Origin: Burkholderia pyrrocinia
Lineage (GTDB): Bacteria; Pseudomonadota; Gammaproteobacteria; Burkholderiales; Burkholderiaceae
DNA length: 64,000 nt
Direction of reading: 5' to 3'
Assembly (NCBI RefSeq): GCF_022809715.1
Contig: NZ_CP094459.1
Location: 992,001 to 1,056,000 of the forward strand
The notes below the pieces were generated by a model, which made no database searches, was not told the DNA's origin, and saw only the letters and a list, made by a program, of their open reading frames with translations. Each line of letters starts with the position of its first letter. Positions within the stretch are counted from its first letter, which is position 1. Positions 16,542-26,205 of the stretch are shown one piece after another. Both the position numbers and the translations under genes were made by a program.

Positions 16542-19235
16542 TCAGGCGAGTGCCTTCTCGACGATCTCGCGCACGTCGCGCGATTTCGCGCCGGCGGCAA
16601 CCTGCTCGAGCGCTGCGCGCATCCGGTCGCGCAGTGCGGGCGTGAAGCGACGCCACAGTTCGAGCGAGCGTGCGAGGCGCGCCGCGACCTGCGGGTTGAT
16701 CGCGTCGAGCGCGAGCACCTGTTCGGCCCAGAACGCGTAACCCGAGCCGTCCGCCGCATGGAACTGCGCGGGGTTGGCCGCGCAGAAGCTGAAGATCAGC
16801 GAGCGCGCGCGGTTCGGATTCTTCAGGTTGAACGCGGGGTGCGCGAGCAGCTTGCGAACCTTCGCGAGCGTCGGCTGCGCGGGCGTGCCGCGTTGCGCCG
16901 CCTGCATCGCGAACCACTTGTCGATCACGAGCGCTTCCTTCTCGAAGCGACGGTAGAAATCGTCGAGCGCATGCTCGGCCGGTTTGTCCGCACCCGCGGC
17001 CGCGGCGGACAGCAGCGCGCCGAGCGCGGCCGCGCGATCGGTCATGTTGTTCGCCGCGTCGTACTGTGCGGTTGCAAGGCGCACGGCGTCGGCCGGGTCG
17101 TCGAGTTCGGCCAGATACGCGAGCGCGAGGTTCTTCAGCGAGCGGCGGCCGGAGGCCTCCGGCGTCGGCTCGTATGCGCCGGGCGTCTGGTGCTGCTGGT
17201 ACGCGGCGAGCCAGTCGGCGCGCAGCGCGGTCGCGAGCTGGCGGCGCACGAACAGGCGCGCGCGATGCACGGCGGCCGGGTCGGCCTCGGCCATCTGGTC
17301 GGCGAGATAGGTTTCCGACGGCAGCGTCAGCGCGAGTTCGCGGAACGCCGGCGACAGCGTCGCATCGGTCAGCACGCGGCGGAACGCGGCGACGAAGTTC
17401 TCGCCGAGCGTGAGCGGCTCGTTTGCGGCGGCACGTGCGGCAAGCGTCAGCAGCGCGCGCGTCGCGAAGCGCTGGCCGGCTTCCCAGCGGTTGAACGGAT
17501 CGCTGTCGTGCGCGAGCAGGAAGGCAAGGTCGTCGTCGCTGTAGTCGTACTCGACGATCACCGGCGACGAGAAATTGCGCAGCAGCGACGGCAGCGGTGC
17601 TTCGGGCACGTCGACGAACGTGAAGGTCTGCTCGGTGCCGGTGAAGTCGAGCACGCGCGTCGTGCCCGATGCGGCGGCTTCGCCGTCGAGGCGCAGCGGC
17701 AGGTCGCGCCCGTCGCGGCCGATCAGGCCGATCGCGAACGGAATCAGCAGCGGCCCCTGCTGCGTTTCGCGCGCGGCCGGCGACGCGTCGCCGTAGCCCT
17801 GCGCGAGTGTGACCGTATAGCGGCGCGCGGCTGCATCGTACGCGGTGCGCACCGACACGCGCGGCGTGCCGGCCTGGCTGTACCAGCGCTCGAACTGCGC
17901 GAGGTCGCGCCCGTTCGCGTCGGCCATCGCGTGACGGAAGTCGTCGCAGGTCACCGCATGGCCGTCGTGGCGCTTGAAGTACAGGTCCATCCCCTTGCGG
18001 AAGCCGTCGCGGCCGAACAGCGTCTGGTACATCCGCACGACTTCCGAGCCTTTCTCGTAGACGGTCATCGTGTAGAAGTTGTTGATCTCGACGTAGCTCT
18101 CCGGGCGCACCGGGTGCGCCATCGGGCCCGCATCCTCGGCGAACTGCAGCTGGCGCAGCACGCGCACGTCCTCGATGCGCTTGACCGCGCGGGCCGCCGA
18201 TTCGACTTCGTCGCCCGCGGCCATGTCGGCCGAGAATTCCTGGTCACGGAACACCGTCAGGCCTTCCTTCAGGCTCAGCTGGAACCAGTCGCGGCAGGTC
18301 ACGCGGTTGCCCGTCCAGTTGTGGAAGTACTCGTGGCCGACCACCGATTCGATGTTCGCGAAGTCGGTGTCGGTCGCGGTCTCGGGGTTCGCCAGCACGT
18401 ACTTCGTGTTGAAGATGTTGAGCCCCTTGTTTTCCATCGCGCCCATGTTGAAGTCGCCGACCGCGACGATCATGAAGCGGTCGAGATCGAGCTCGAGGCC
18501 GAAGCGCTTTTCGTCCCAGCGGATCGAGTGGATCAGCGAATCCATCGCGTGACGCGTCTTGTCGAGATCGGCCGGCTCGACCCACACCTGCAGCAGTTTC
18601 TCCTTGCCCGAGCCGGTCGTGATCTTTTCCTCGATCGCGACGAGCTTGCCCGCGACGAGCGCGAACAGGTAGCTGGGCTTGCGGAACGGGTCTTCCCATT
18701 GCGCGAAGTGGCGGCCGTCGGGCAGGTCGCCCGAATCGACGAGGTTGCCGTTCGACAGCAGCACCGGGTACGCGGCCTTGTCGGCGCGCAGCGTGACCGT
18801 GTACGAGGCCATCACATCGGGGCGGTCGAGGAAGTAGGTGATGCGGCGGAAGCCTTCGGCTTCGCATTGCGTGAAGAAGTTGCCGCTCGACACGTACAGG
18901 CCCGACAACGTCGTATTCTGGTCGGGCGCGCATGCGCTTTCGAGCGTCAGCTCGAATGCGTCGGGGACGTTCTCGACGGTCAGCCCGTGCTCGTGCGCAC
19001 GAACGGCGCCAAACGGCGCACCATCCAGCCGTGCGTCGAGGAATTCGAGCGCTTCGCCCATCAACTCCAGGTGCGGCGCGGGCGCGGCGTCCGGATTGCG
19101 GCGCACGCGCATCGTATTCCTGACGATCGTGCGGGCCGGCGCGAGATCGAATTCGAGCGCGACGGAATCGATGAGGAAGGCCGGCGGCGTGTAGTCGGCG
19201 CGGCGGATCACGGTGGAGGAGGCGTTGTCGGACAT
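16542..19235 (-). CDS. pepN: Aminopeptidase N (M1 family zinc metallopeptidase)
   Basis: It removes N-terminal residues from peptides in the cytosol. The 897-residue protein has the substrate-anchoring GAMEN motif (NMGAMENKGLNIFNT), the zinc motif HEYFHNWTGNRVTC with the third ligand Glu in SLKEGLTVFRDQEF, and the DUF3458 Ig-like and C-terminal ARM-like domains of the E. coli PepN type. The start MSDNASSTVIRRADYTPP fits the family; an earlier in-frame ATG would add 23 unusual residues. No signal peptide is present. Confidence 0.97.
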   Translation of the reverse strand: MSDNASSTVIRRADYTPPAFLIDSVALEFDLAPARTIVRNTMRVRRNPDAAPAPHLELMGEALEFLDARLDGAPFGAVRAHEHGLTVENVPDAFELTLESACAPDQNTTLSGLYVSSGNFFTQCEAEGFRRITYFLDRPDVMASYTVTLRADKAAYPVLLSNGNLVDSGDLPDGRHFAQWEDPFRKPSYLFALVAGKLVAIEEKITTGSGKEKLLQVWVEPADLDKTRHAMDSLIHSIRWDEKRFGLELDLDRFMIVAVGDFNMGAMENKGLNIFNTKYVLANPETATDTDFANIESVVGHEYFHNWTGNRVTCRDWFQLSLKEGLTVFRDQEFSADMAAGDEVESAARAVKRIEDVRVLRQLQFAEDAGPMAHPVRPESYVEINNFYTMTVYEKGSEVVRMYQTLFGRDGFRKGMDLYFKRHDGHAVTCDDFRHAMADANGRDLAQFERWYSQAGTPRVSVRTAYDAAARRYTVTLAQGYGDASPAARETQQGPLLIPFAIGLIGRDGRDLPLRLDGEAAASGTTRVLDFTGTEQTFTFVDVPEAPLPSLLRNFSSPVIVEYDYSDDDLAFLLAHDSDPFNRWEAGQRFATRALLTLAARAAANEPLTLGENFVAAFRRVLTDATLSPAFRELALTLPSETYLADQMAEADPAAVHRARLFVRRQLATALRADWLAAYQQHQTPGAYEPTPEASGRRSLKNLALAYLAELDDPADAVRLATAQYDAANNMTDRAAALGALLSAAAAGADKPAEHALDDFYRRFEKEALVIDKWFAMQAAQRGTPAQPTLAKVRKLLAHPAFNLKNPNRARSLIFSFCAANPAQFHAADGSGYAFWAEQVLALDAINPQVAARLARSLELWRRFTPALRDRMRAALEQVAAGAKSRDVREIVEKALA

Positions 19236-19421
19236 GGTCGTCGAGATCGGTGGAGTGGGGGACGGGCCCGCGGCACGGGCCGGGCGAACCGGGCCATTGT
19301 ACAAAGGCTTGCGGCTGCGTGCCGCGCGAACTTTTTACCGCTTTCGGCAGTCCGCGTATTATCGGCATCCCGTCCGGTTCGCGCGGTGCGACGAACGGGT
19401 GACGGATCGACGAGGATCAAC

Positions 19422-20123
19422 ATGAAACGCGAATGGATTTTTCGCGGTGCGGGCTGGGCGGCGGCGCTGTGCGTGGCGCTGCTGACAGGCTGTACCAGCT
19501 ATGTGACGACCCAGGTCACGGCCTTCTCCGACTGGAGCGGCAGCGACGCGACACGCACCTATGCGTTTACGCGCACCGAGGCGCAGAAGAACAGCATCGA
19601 GCAGTCGACCTACGAGCCGATCGTCGCGAGCGAGCTGTCCGCGTATGCGTTCCGGCAGGTGCCGCAGGGGCAGGCGCGGTATCTCGTCGGGCTGACCTAT
19701 GCGGTCGGCAGCGATCTCGTGACGGTGCCGCAACCCGTCTACTACGACCCCTGGTTCGTCGGGCCGGGGCCGTACTGGCGGCACGGGCCGTGGGGCCCGT
19801 GGGGGCCCTGGGGGCCGATGCCGGCCGGCTATGTCGCGCAGACGTACCAGGTGTTCGACTACACGCTCGGCATCCGCATTACCGAGCGCGCGACGGGCAA
19901 GGAGGTCTACAACGTGTCCGCGCGCACGACCGGCGACAACGGCACGCTGCTGTACGCGATGCCGTTCCTTGCGCGCAGCGCGCTCGCCGATTTCCCGCTG
20001 TCGAACGGCGCGGTCCGCTCGGTCCGGCTGCCGGTCGACAAGCGCGGCGGCCCGGCGGCGCCGGCCGCCAACGAACGTGCGGTGCCGGCTGCGCCGGCTT
20101 CGGGCGCGGCGCTCGCGAAGTAA
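19422..20123 (+). CDS. DUF4136 family lipoprotein
   Basis: This is a 233-residue lipoprotein. The lipobox LLTGC follows an N-terminal hydrophobic segment, with the acylated Cys near residue 24. The DUF4136 domain covers TYAFTRTEAQKNSIEQSTYEP and the C-terminal strand FDYTLGIRITERATGKEVYNVSA. A short Trp-Gly-Pro repeat (HGPWGPWGPWGPMP) sits in the middle, encoded by a G-rich run at 19788-19825, and the tail is Pro/Ala-rich. It is divergent from pepN. Function is unknown; the lipobox places it in the inner or outer membrane facing the periplasm. Confidence 0.88.
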   Translation: MKREWIFRGAGWAAALCVALLTGCTSYVTTQVTAFSDWSGSDATRTYAFTRTEAQKNSIEQSTYEPIVASELSAYAFRQVPQGQARYLVGLTYAVGSDLVTVPQPVYYDPWFVGPGPYWRHGPWGPWGPWGPMPAGYVAQTYQVFDYTLGIRITERATGKEVYNVSARTTGDNGTLLYAMPFLARSALADFPLSNGAVRSVRLPVDKRGGPAAPAANERAVPAAPASGAALAK

Positions 20124-20175
20124 CGCTGCGTCAGCAACGGCGCGGCCGCCCGGCCGCGCCGGCCACCTTCTGCCG

Positions 20176-20748
20176 TCAGGCCCCGACGCCCAGCAGCGCC
20201 AGCGCGCCGAGCACGACGAACAGCACGGCCGCGATGCCGTGCACGAGCTTCGTCGGCAAACGGTGCGCGAAGCGGTCTCCTAGCAGGATCGCCGGCACGT
20301 TCGCGAGCATCATCCCGAACGTCGTGCCGGCCACGACACCGATGTAGTCCTGGAAGCGCGCGGCCAGCGCGACGGTCGCGATCTGCGTCTTGTCGCCCAT
20401 TTCCGCGAGGAAGAACGCGACGAGGGTCGCGCCGAACACGCCGAGCCGCGAACGGTTGGCATTGGCTTCGTCGGCATCGAGCTTGTCCGGCACGAGGATC
20501 CACAACCCCATCGCGATGAACGAGAACGCAAGCGCCCAGCGCATGATCGACGGTGTGACGAGCGCGCCGAGCCATTCGCCGAGCGCGCCGGCGAAACCGT
20601 GGTTCACGAGCGTCGCGACGAGCACGCCGAGGATGATCGGCACCGGCTTGCGATAGCGCGCGGCCAGTACGAGGGAAAGCAGCTGGGTTTTGTCGCCGAT
20701 TTCAGCGAGGGCGACGGCGCCGGTGGAAATCAGGAAGGCTTGAGACAC
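20176..20748 (-). CDS. UPF0016/GDT1 family manganese exporter (MneA-like)
   Basis: A 190-residue membrane protein with two copies of the family signature E-x-G-D-K-T (AEIGDKTQLLSL near residue 15 and AEMGDKTQIATV near residue 120) in six predicted membrane segments. Bacterial relatives (MneA in Vibrio, Mnx in Synechocystis) move Mn2+ out of the cytosol or into compartments. A yybP-ykoY riboswitch directly upstream supports a Mn2+ role here. The GTG start is chosen because the family begins MxAFL; a longer frame upstream is the translated riboswitch and is not real. Confidence 0.93.
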   Translation of the reverse strand: MSQAFLISTGAVALAEIGDKTQLLSLVLAARYRKPVPIILGVLVATLVNHGFAGALGEWLGALVTPSIMRWALAFSFIAMGLWILVPDKLDADEANANRSRLGVFGATLVAFFLAEMGDKTQIATVALAARFQDYIGVVAGTTFGMMLANVPAILLGDRFAHRLPTKLVHGIAAVLFVVLGALALLGVGA

Positions 20749-20825
20749 GTATGGGGTTCCGCGGGCCGATGTTGTGCGTGCGAGCGACGATCCACAGCGC
20801 GCCGGGCCCTGATGCGGCGCACTGT

Positions 20826-20958
20826 GAACCATCGGTCTCGCCAGGCCTAGGTGGCTGCGCCCGCCATGGCCGAACGGCCAAGTCTGTTGACGGACGCCTC
20901 CGTCACGATGCGCGCCGGGGGCGCGGGACATCGAGCGGAGCGGCTACTCCCCAATGAG
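20826..20958 (-). promoter_or_regulatory. yybP-ykoY manganese riboswitch
   Basis: On the minus strand the conserved pieces occur in order: GGGGAGTAGCCG (20941-20952), CGTCAACAGACTTGGCC (20876-20892) and GGCGAGACCGAT (20831-20842). The first two loops form the Mn2+-sensing core of this class. It lies between a TAGAAT -10 box and the UPF0016 exporter, with the GTG start 77 nt further on, and would raise export when Mn2+ is high. Confidence 0.88.
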
Positions 20959-20964
20959 CGGCGA

Positions 20965-20970
20965 ATTCTA
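20965..20970 (-). promoter_or_regulatory. -10 box of the riboswitch transcript
   Basis: TAGAAT on the minus strand puts the transcript start a few bases before the riboswitch aptamer. Confidence 0.6.
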
Positions 20971-21114
20971 GCACGGTGTGTCGCGCGGGGGAATGCGGCC
21001 GGGTAGGGTTGCGAGGCGCACGGGACACGATCGGCGCGTGGCGCCTTCGGCTACCCGGCATGCGCGGTGGTGGATGCGTCGCCGCGCATGCCGGGACGGA
21101 AGCCCGGTAAGCCG

Positions 21115-22434
21115 TTACGCTGCGGCCGCGCGGCGGGCCGCGCCGCGTTCGTGGACGAGCTTGCCGGCCGCATAGGTGCGGTACACCGCGCGGTCGTCGC
21201 CGAGCAGCGCGAACGCGAACAGCAGCTCCTCGAGCGAATCCGCGCGCTTCGTGCGGCGCGCGAGCAGCGGCGTGGCCTGCGGATCGAGCACGACGAAATC
21301 GGCCTCGGTGCGCGGCGCGAGCGTGCCGACCGTGTCGGCGAGGTCGAGCGCCTGCGCGGCGCCGGCCGTCGCGAGCCAGAACATCCGCGTCGCGGTCAGG
21401 TGGTGGCCCGACAGCCGCGCGACCTTGTGCGCCTCGTTCATCGTCTGCAGCATCGAGAACGACGTGCCGCCGCCGACGTCGGTGGCGAGCGTGACGGGCA
21501 CGTCGTATTCGCCGGCCTTGTCGAAATCGAACAGCCCGCTGCCGAGGAAGAAGTTCGACGTCGGGCAGTGCGCGACGACGGTGCGTGTCTCGGCCATCCG
21601 GCGGCGGTCCTCGTCGTCGAGGTGGATGCAGTGGCCGTACACCGCGCGCGGTCGCAGCAGCCCGTAGCGGTCGTAGATGTCGAGATAGCTGCGATGGCCG
21701 GGGAACAGCTCGGCCACCCATTTCACTTCATCGACGTTTTCCGCGACGTGGCTCTGCACGAACACGTCCGGATGGCGGCGCGCGAGTTCGCCGCACGCTT
21801 CGAGCTGCGCCTCGGTCGACGTCGGCGCGAAGCGCGGCGTGAGCGCATACATCTGGCGGCCCTTGCCGTGCCAGCGGCCGATCAGCTCGGCGCTGTCGTC
21901 ATAACCCGATTGCGCGGTGTCGCGCAGGAATTCGGGGCAGTTGCGGTCCATCAGCACCTTGCCCGCGATCATCCGCAGGTCGCGCGCATCGCTCGCCGCG
22001 AACAGCGCGTCGGCCGACTGCTTGTGCACCGTGCAGTAGACGAGCGCGCTCGTCGTGCCGCAGGCGAGCAGTTCGTCGACGAAGAAGTCGGCGACTTCGC
22101 GCGCATGCTCGGGATCGCCGAACTGGCGCTCGGTCGGGAACGTGTACTTGTCGAGCCACGGCAGCAGGCCCGGCGCCGGCGACGCGATCATGTCCGTCTG
22201 CGGATAGTGGATGTGCGTGTCGATGAAGCCGGGCACGATCAGCTTGTCGCGCAGGTCATGGACGATCGCGTCGCGCGCGAGCGTCGCGGCGAGCTGCGCA
22301 TACGGACCGGCCGCGACGACCTTGCCGTCGTCGACGATCAGGAGGCCGTCGGTCTCGTAGTTCGCGGCCTGGCTCGATTTGGCCGGGTCGCCGTTGAAGG
22401 TCAGCAGTTGGGAACGAAAAGCGGTTTGCGTCAT
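21115..22434 (-). CDS. guaD: Guanine deaminase
   Basis: It converts guanine to xanthine. This 439-residue amidohydrolase has the zinc motif GFIDTHIHYPQTDMIA, the PSxNLF-equivalent PTSNFFLGSG, the His ligands in SHVAENVDEV and GHCIHLDDED, and the final Asp in LATDVGGGTSFSM, all in family order. It belongs with xdhC and the adenosine/adenine deaminase on the same strand as purine catabolism. A 440-nt spacer separates it from the deaminase gene. Confidence 0.96.
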   Translation of the reverse strand: MTQTAFRSQLLTFNGDPAKSSQAANYETDGLLIVDDGKVVAAGPYAQLAATLARDAIVHDLRDKLIVPGFIDTHIHYPQTDMIASPAPGLLPWLDKYTFPTERQFGDPEHAREVADFFVDELLACGTTSALVYCTVHKQSADALFAASDARDLRMIAGKVLMDRNCPEFLRDTAQSGYDDSAELIGRWHGKGRQMYALTPRFAPTSTEAQLEACGELARRHPDVFVQSHVAENVDEVKWVAELFPGHRSYLDIYDRYGLLRPRAVYGHCIHLDDEDRRRMAETRTVVAHCPTSNFFLGSGLFDFDKAGEYDVPVTLATDVGGGTSFSMLQTMNEAHKVARLSGHHLTATRMFWLATAGAAQALDLADTVGTLAPRTEADFVVLDPQATPLLARRTKRADSLEELLFAFALLGDDRAVYRTYAAGKLVHERGAARRAAAA

Positions 22435-22874
22435 GACGAATGGTCCTGCATCAAGGTAAGGCGAACAGAAGAAAGCGATCGACGCCGCGCGGGCGACGGC
22501 ATGGACGGCACCGCCCGCGCGACTGCTGGGCGGCGCTTCGCGAGTCGCCGCGACACACTGCGTGCGGCGTGTCCGGATGCGATTGCGCAGGCGTTCGTGG
22601 CGGCCGCGGCCGCCAGCGCGTGATTGCCCGCGAATCTCGCAGCGTTGGCGATCGCGACCGATGCGGCGGCGAACGGGACGGCAAGCCGCGACCGCACGCG
22701 CCGGCGGGCGGCGACGGACTGCGTCGCCGCCACGCGGGCAGCGAACGCGTTGAACGCGTTCGCGCCGGGCGCATGCATGCGTTCGGCTCGACGCAGGGCC
22801 GGACCGGGAGTCGCGAAGCGGATGCCGTTACCGTTACCGTGTTTCATCTGTCTGGCGCACCTCGATGCGGGCCG
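22435..22874. other. Long spacer between the deaminase gene and guaD
   Basis: No recognisable gene. A minus-strand frame of 138 codons (22431-22847), rich in Ala and Arg, ends in a TGA that overlaps the guaD ATG (ATGA). Its composition is what antisense or random reading of GC-rich DNA gives, so I do not call it a gene. The region has several GCG/CGC-rich repeats such as GAACGCGTTGAACGCGTTCG near 22743-22762. Confidence 0.5.
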
Positions 22875-23918
<1,044 letters not shown>

Positions 23919-24923
23919 TCAGTAGGTAGGGGAAGCCTGCGCGTTCGCGTTCGCCTCGACGGCCTGCAGCAACTGCGCGGCCACCGAGATCGCGATCACT
24001 TCGGGGGCCTTGTCGATGATGCCTTCGACACCGATCGGGCAGCGCATCCGTGCGACCTGGGACGGGTCGATGCCGATGGCCGCAAGGCGATGATCGAACT
24101 GCACGCGTTTCGCGTGCGAGCCGGTCATCCCGAAGTACGCATAGTCGCCGCGTCGCAGGATGCGCTCGGCCAGCACGAAATCGAGTGCGTGGTCGTGCGT
24201 CATCACGACGAAGTAGGACTGCGGCGGTGCCGTGTCGACGGCGTCCGCCGGCGCGGCGGCCGCCTCGATCGCGAGATTGCCGATGCCGGCGAGCACGTCG
24301 GCCGGCGGGAACATCGCATCGGGCCCGTCGATCCAGCGCACCTGGCACGGCAGCGTCGCCAGCACCTTCACGAGCGCGGTGCCGATGTGCCCGGCGCCGA
24401 ACAGCATGACGGGGAACGCATACGGCGCGATCGTTTCGGTCATCAGCGACACACCGCCGGTTTCCCACAGCAGGCAGTTGGCCCGCGCGGCTTCCGATTC
24501 GGGCTCGCTCAACAGCGGCGCGCCCGGCGAGGGGCCGAATGATACGCTACGCACGGTCGCGGCGCCGGCCGCGACGCGCTTCGATAGCGACATGATCCAG
24601 CCGAGATCGCCGACGTCGAGCCGCTCGAACGCGAGCACGACCGCACCGCCGCAGCACTGGCCGAGGCTCGGGCCGAGCGCGAGCCGTTCGAGCCTGCGCG
24701 CGTGGGGCACGTGCGCGCCATCCTTCAGCAGATGCCGCGCGATCTCGATCGCTTTCCATTCCAGATGACCGCCGCCGATCGTATGGCGGGCCGTGTCGCG
24801 CGTGACGAGCATCTTGGTGCCGGCTTCGCGCGGCGCAGAGCCGTCGGTGTGCGCAACCGTCACGAGTACGGCCGCTTCGCCGTGCGCGAGCAGTTGCTGC
24901 AGATCGCCGAGCCAGGCTTCCAT
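23919..24923 (-). CDS. xdhC: Xanthine dehydrogenase accessory protein XdhC
   Basis: XdhC binds the molybdenum cofactor, takes part in its sulfuration and delivers it to xanthine dehydrogenase. The 334-residue protein has the N-terminal XdhC/CoxI domain (VTVAHTDGSAPREAGTKM, TIGGGHLEW, LGPSLGQCCGG) and the C-terminal Rossmann-like domain (VMLFGAGHIGTALV, VVMTHDHALDF, YFGMTGSHAKR). Its expected partners xdhA and xdhB are not in the neighbourhood. The ATG is chosen because the family starts MEAWL; longer open sequence upstream is Arg-rich and not family-like. Confidence 0.94.
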   Translation of the reverse strand: MEAWLGDLQQLLAHGEAAVLVTVAHTDGSAPREAGTKMLVTRDTARHTIGGGHLEWKAIEIARHLLKDGAHVPHARRLERLALGPSLGQCCGGAVVLAFERLDVGDLGWIMSLSKRVAAGAATVRSVSFGPSPGAPLLSEPESEAARANCLLWETGGVSLMTETIAPYAFPVMLFGAGHIGTALVKVLATLPCQVRWIDGPDAMFPPADVLAGIGNLAIEAAAAPADAVDTAPPQSYFVVMTHDHALDFVLAERILRRGDYAYFGMTGSHAKRVQFDHRLAAIGIDPSQVARMRCPIGVEGIIDKAPEVIAISVAAQLLQAVEANANAQASPTY

Positions 24924-25554
24924 CAGCACGCTCCGTTCGGGACGACGCGGCACGACACGCCGCGCGGGCTGGCGGACGCGGCGGCAGCGAGGACGGACGG
25001 GAGCGGAGCAGGCCGGCCGCACCGCCGATGCAGTGCGGCGGCAGCGCGCTGAATGCGCGTGCGAACGGCGGCGCCGCCGGACACGCGGACGCCATGAGGG
25101 TGACGGATGCGGATGGTTTGCGTTGTCATGATGAATCCAGTCGACATTGCGGATCGGGCGCGCGTTACGCAGGGGGCGGTGAGACCGCCTGGCCTCGCGC
25201 ACGTAGATCGCCATCCAGTCAGGAAGATAGCACCGCAAGGCGACGGGAACATTGCCGGGCGGTGATCCGGGCTATCAGGCGGCGATCATGTCGATCATAG
25301 GCCCGCCGCGCGGTATCGGGGCACCGGTGCGTGCACATCGGGCCGAAACGCAGGCGTGACGGGGCGCGGATGCGGCAGTCGCGCGACGCGCGTTCGCCCG
25401 GAAATCCGGGCAGCGGCGGGGTAGGGGTTTACGTGTGGCTGGCCGGATGCGGCTTGCGAAGGCGTCCGGCACGGCCGGGCGACGACGGGCCGGCGGCGGC
25501 GCGGCCCGACTGAGCGGGCCGCGCGCGCAGGGAGTCGCTAAAGCGGCCGGCCGG
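24924..25554. other. Long spacer upstream of xdhC
   Basis: No gene is supported in about 630 bases. A minus-strand frame starting MTTQTIRIRHPHGVR near 25131 runs to a TGA that overlaps the xdhC ATG (TGATG), similar to the arrangement in front of guaD. The frame is Ala/Arg-rich and unrecognised. The part near 25500 holds the dsbB terminator-like hairpin. Confidence 0.5.
25499..25524 (-). terminator. Strong hairpin downstream of dsbB
   Basis: A perfect 10-bp stem GCGCGGCCCG/CGGGCCGCGC has a 6-nt loop 31 nt past the dsbB stop. There is no T-run, so termination may need help. Confidence 0.55.
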
Positions 25555-26067
25555 TCAGGCCGCGAGCTTGCGGCGATGGCGCCAGAGGCTCGCGACGACC
25601 GCAATCAGGATCGCGGCGAAGCCGATCAGCGCCCAGCCGGGCAGCAGGATGCCGAGGATCGGCGGGTAGACGGTCTCGCACAGCCCGGCGACCTTGAACA
25701 TGCCGGGGAACCACTGCGCGGGCGGCAGGCTGTCGACGATCGGCTGCAGCGTGTCGAAGCCGCAGCTGAAGCCCGGATTCATCTGGATCGACAGGTGCCG
25801 CGCGGCGGTGCCGACGCCGCCGGCCGCGGCGATCGCGATCAGCAGCTCGAGCACCCAGACGCCGCGCCAGTTGCGGATCCCGGCGGCCAGGAACGCGAAG
25901 ATCCCGATCGCGGCGAAGAAGTAGCGCTGGATGATGCACAGCGGGCACGGATCTTCGTTCTTCACGTACTGCAGGTACAGCGCACCGGCCAGCAGGGCGA
26001 TGCACACCCATCCGAGCAGCATCAGCAGGCGGCGTTCGCGGCGTAGCGCAAGCGTGTAGTCGTTCAT
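25555..26067 (-). CDS. dsbB: Disulfide bond formation protein B
   Basis: DsbB is an inner-membrane quinone reductase that reoxidises DsbA. The 170-residue protein has four membrane helices, the first periplasmic loop with CPLC ([15 protein letters not shown]) and the second loop with two more cysteines (GFSCGFD and [10 protein letters not shown]), so the full redox relay is present. The C-terminal helix is followed by basic RHRRKLAA. It is a single gene; the amidase upstream is 138 nt away. Confidence 0.96.
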   Translation of the reverse strand: MNDYTLALRRERRLLMLLGWVCIALLAGALYLQYVKNEDPCPLCIIQRYFFAAIGIFAFLAAGIRNWRGVWVLELLIAIAAAGGVGTAARHLSIQMNPGFSCGFDTLQPIVDSLPPAQWFPGMFKVAGLCETVYPPILGILLPGWALIGFAAILIAVVASLWRHRRKLAA

Positions 26068-26205
26068 GTCGGCGGGGTTCCTCGTGGGTCGGTCCGGAAA
26101 AACAATCGCGCGATTTTAGCGCGAACGGTCTGGCACGAAACTGACAGCGCGCGTGCGGCACCCTGCCGCACCGCGCACATCGCCGCCGTCGATCGGCTGG
26201 CGCGG

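Noticed and set aside
16527..20123. A 1198-codon plus-strand frame across pepN into the DUF4136 gene
   Set aside because: It is a shadow of pepN that happens to join the frame of the lipoprotein; the lipoprotein starts at 19422 with a lipobox signal.
22431..22847. A 138-codon frame before guaD
   Set aside because: Ala/Arg-rich and low complexity, as expected by chance in GC-rich DNA; the ATGA overlap is noted as a finding instead of a gene call.
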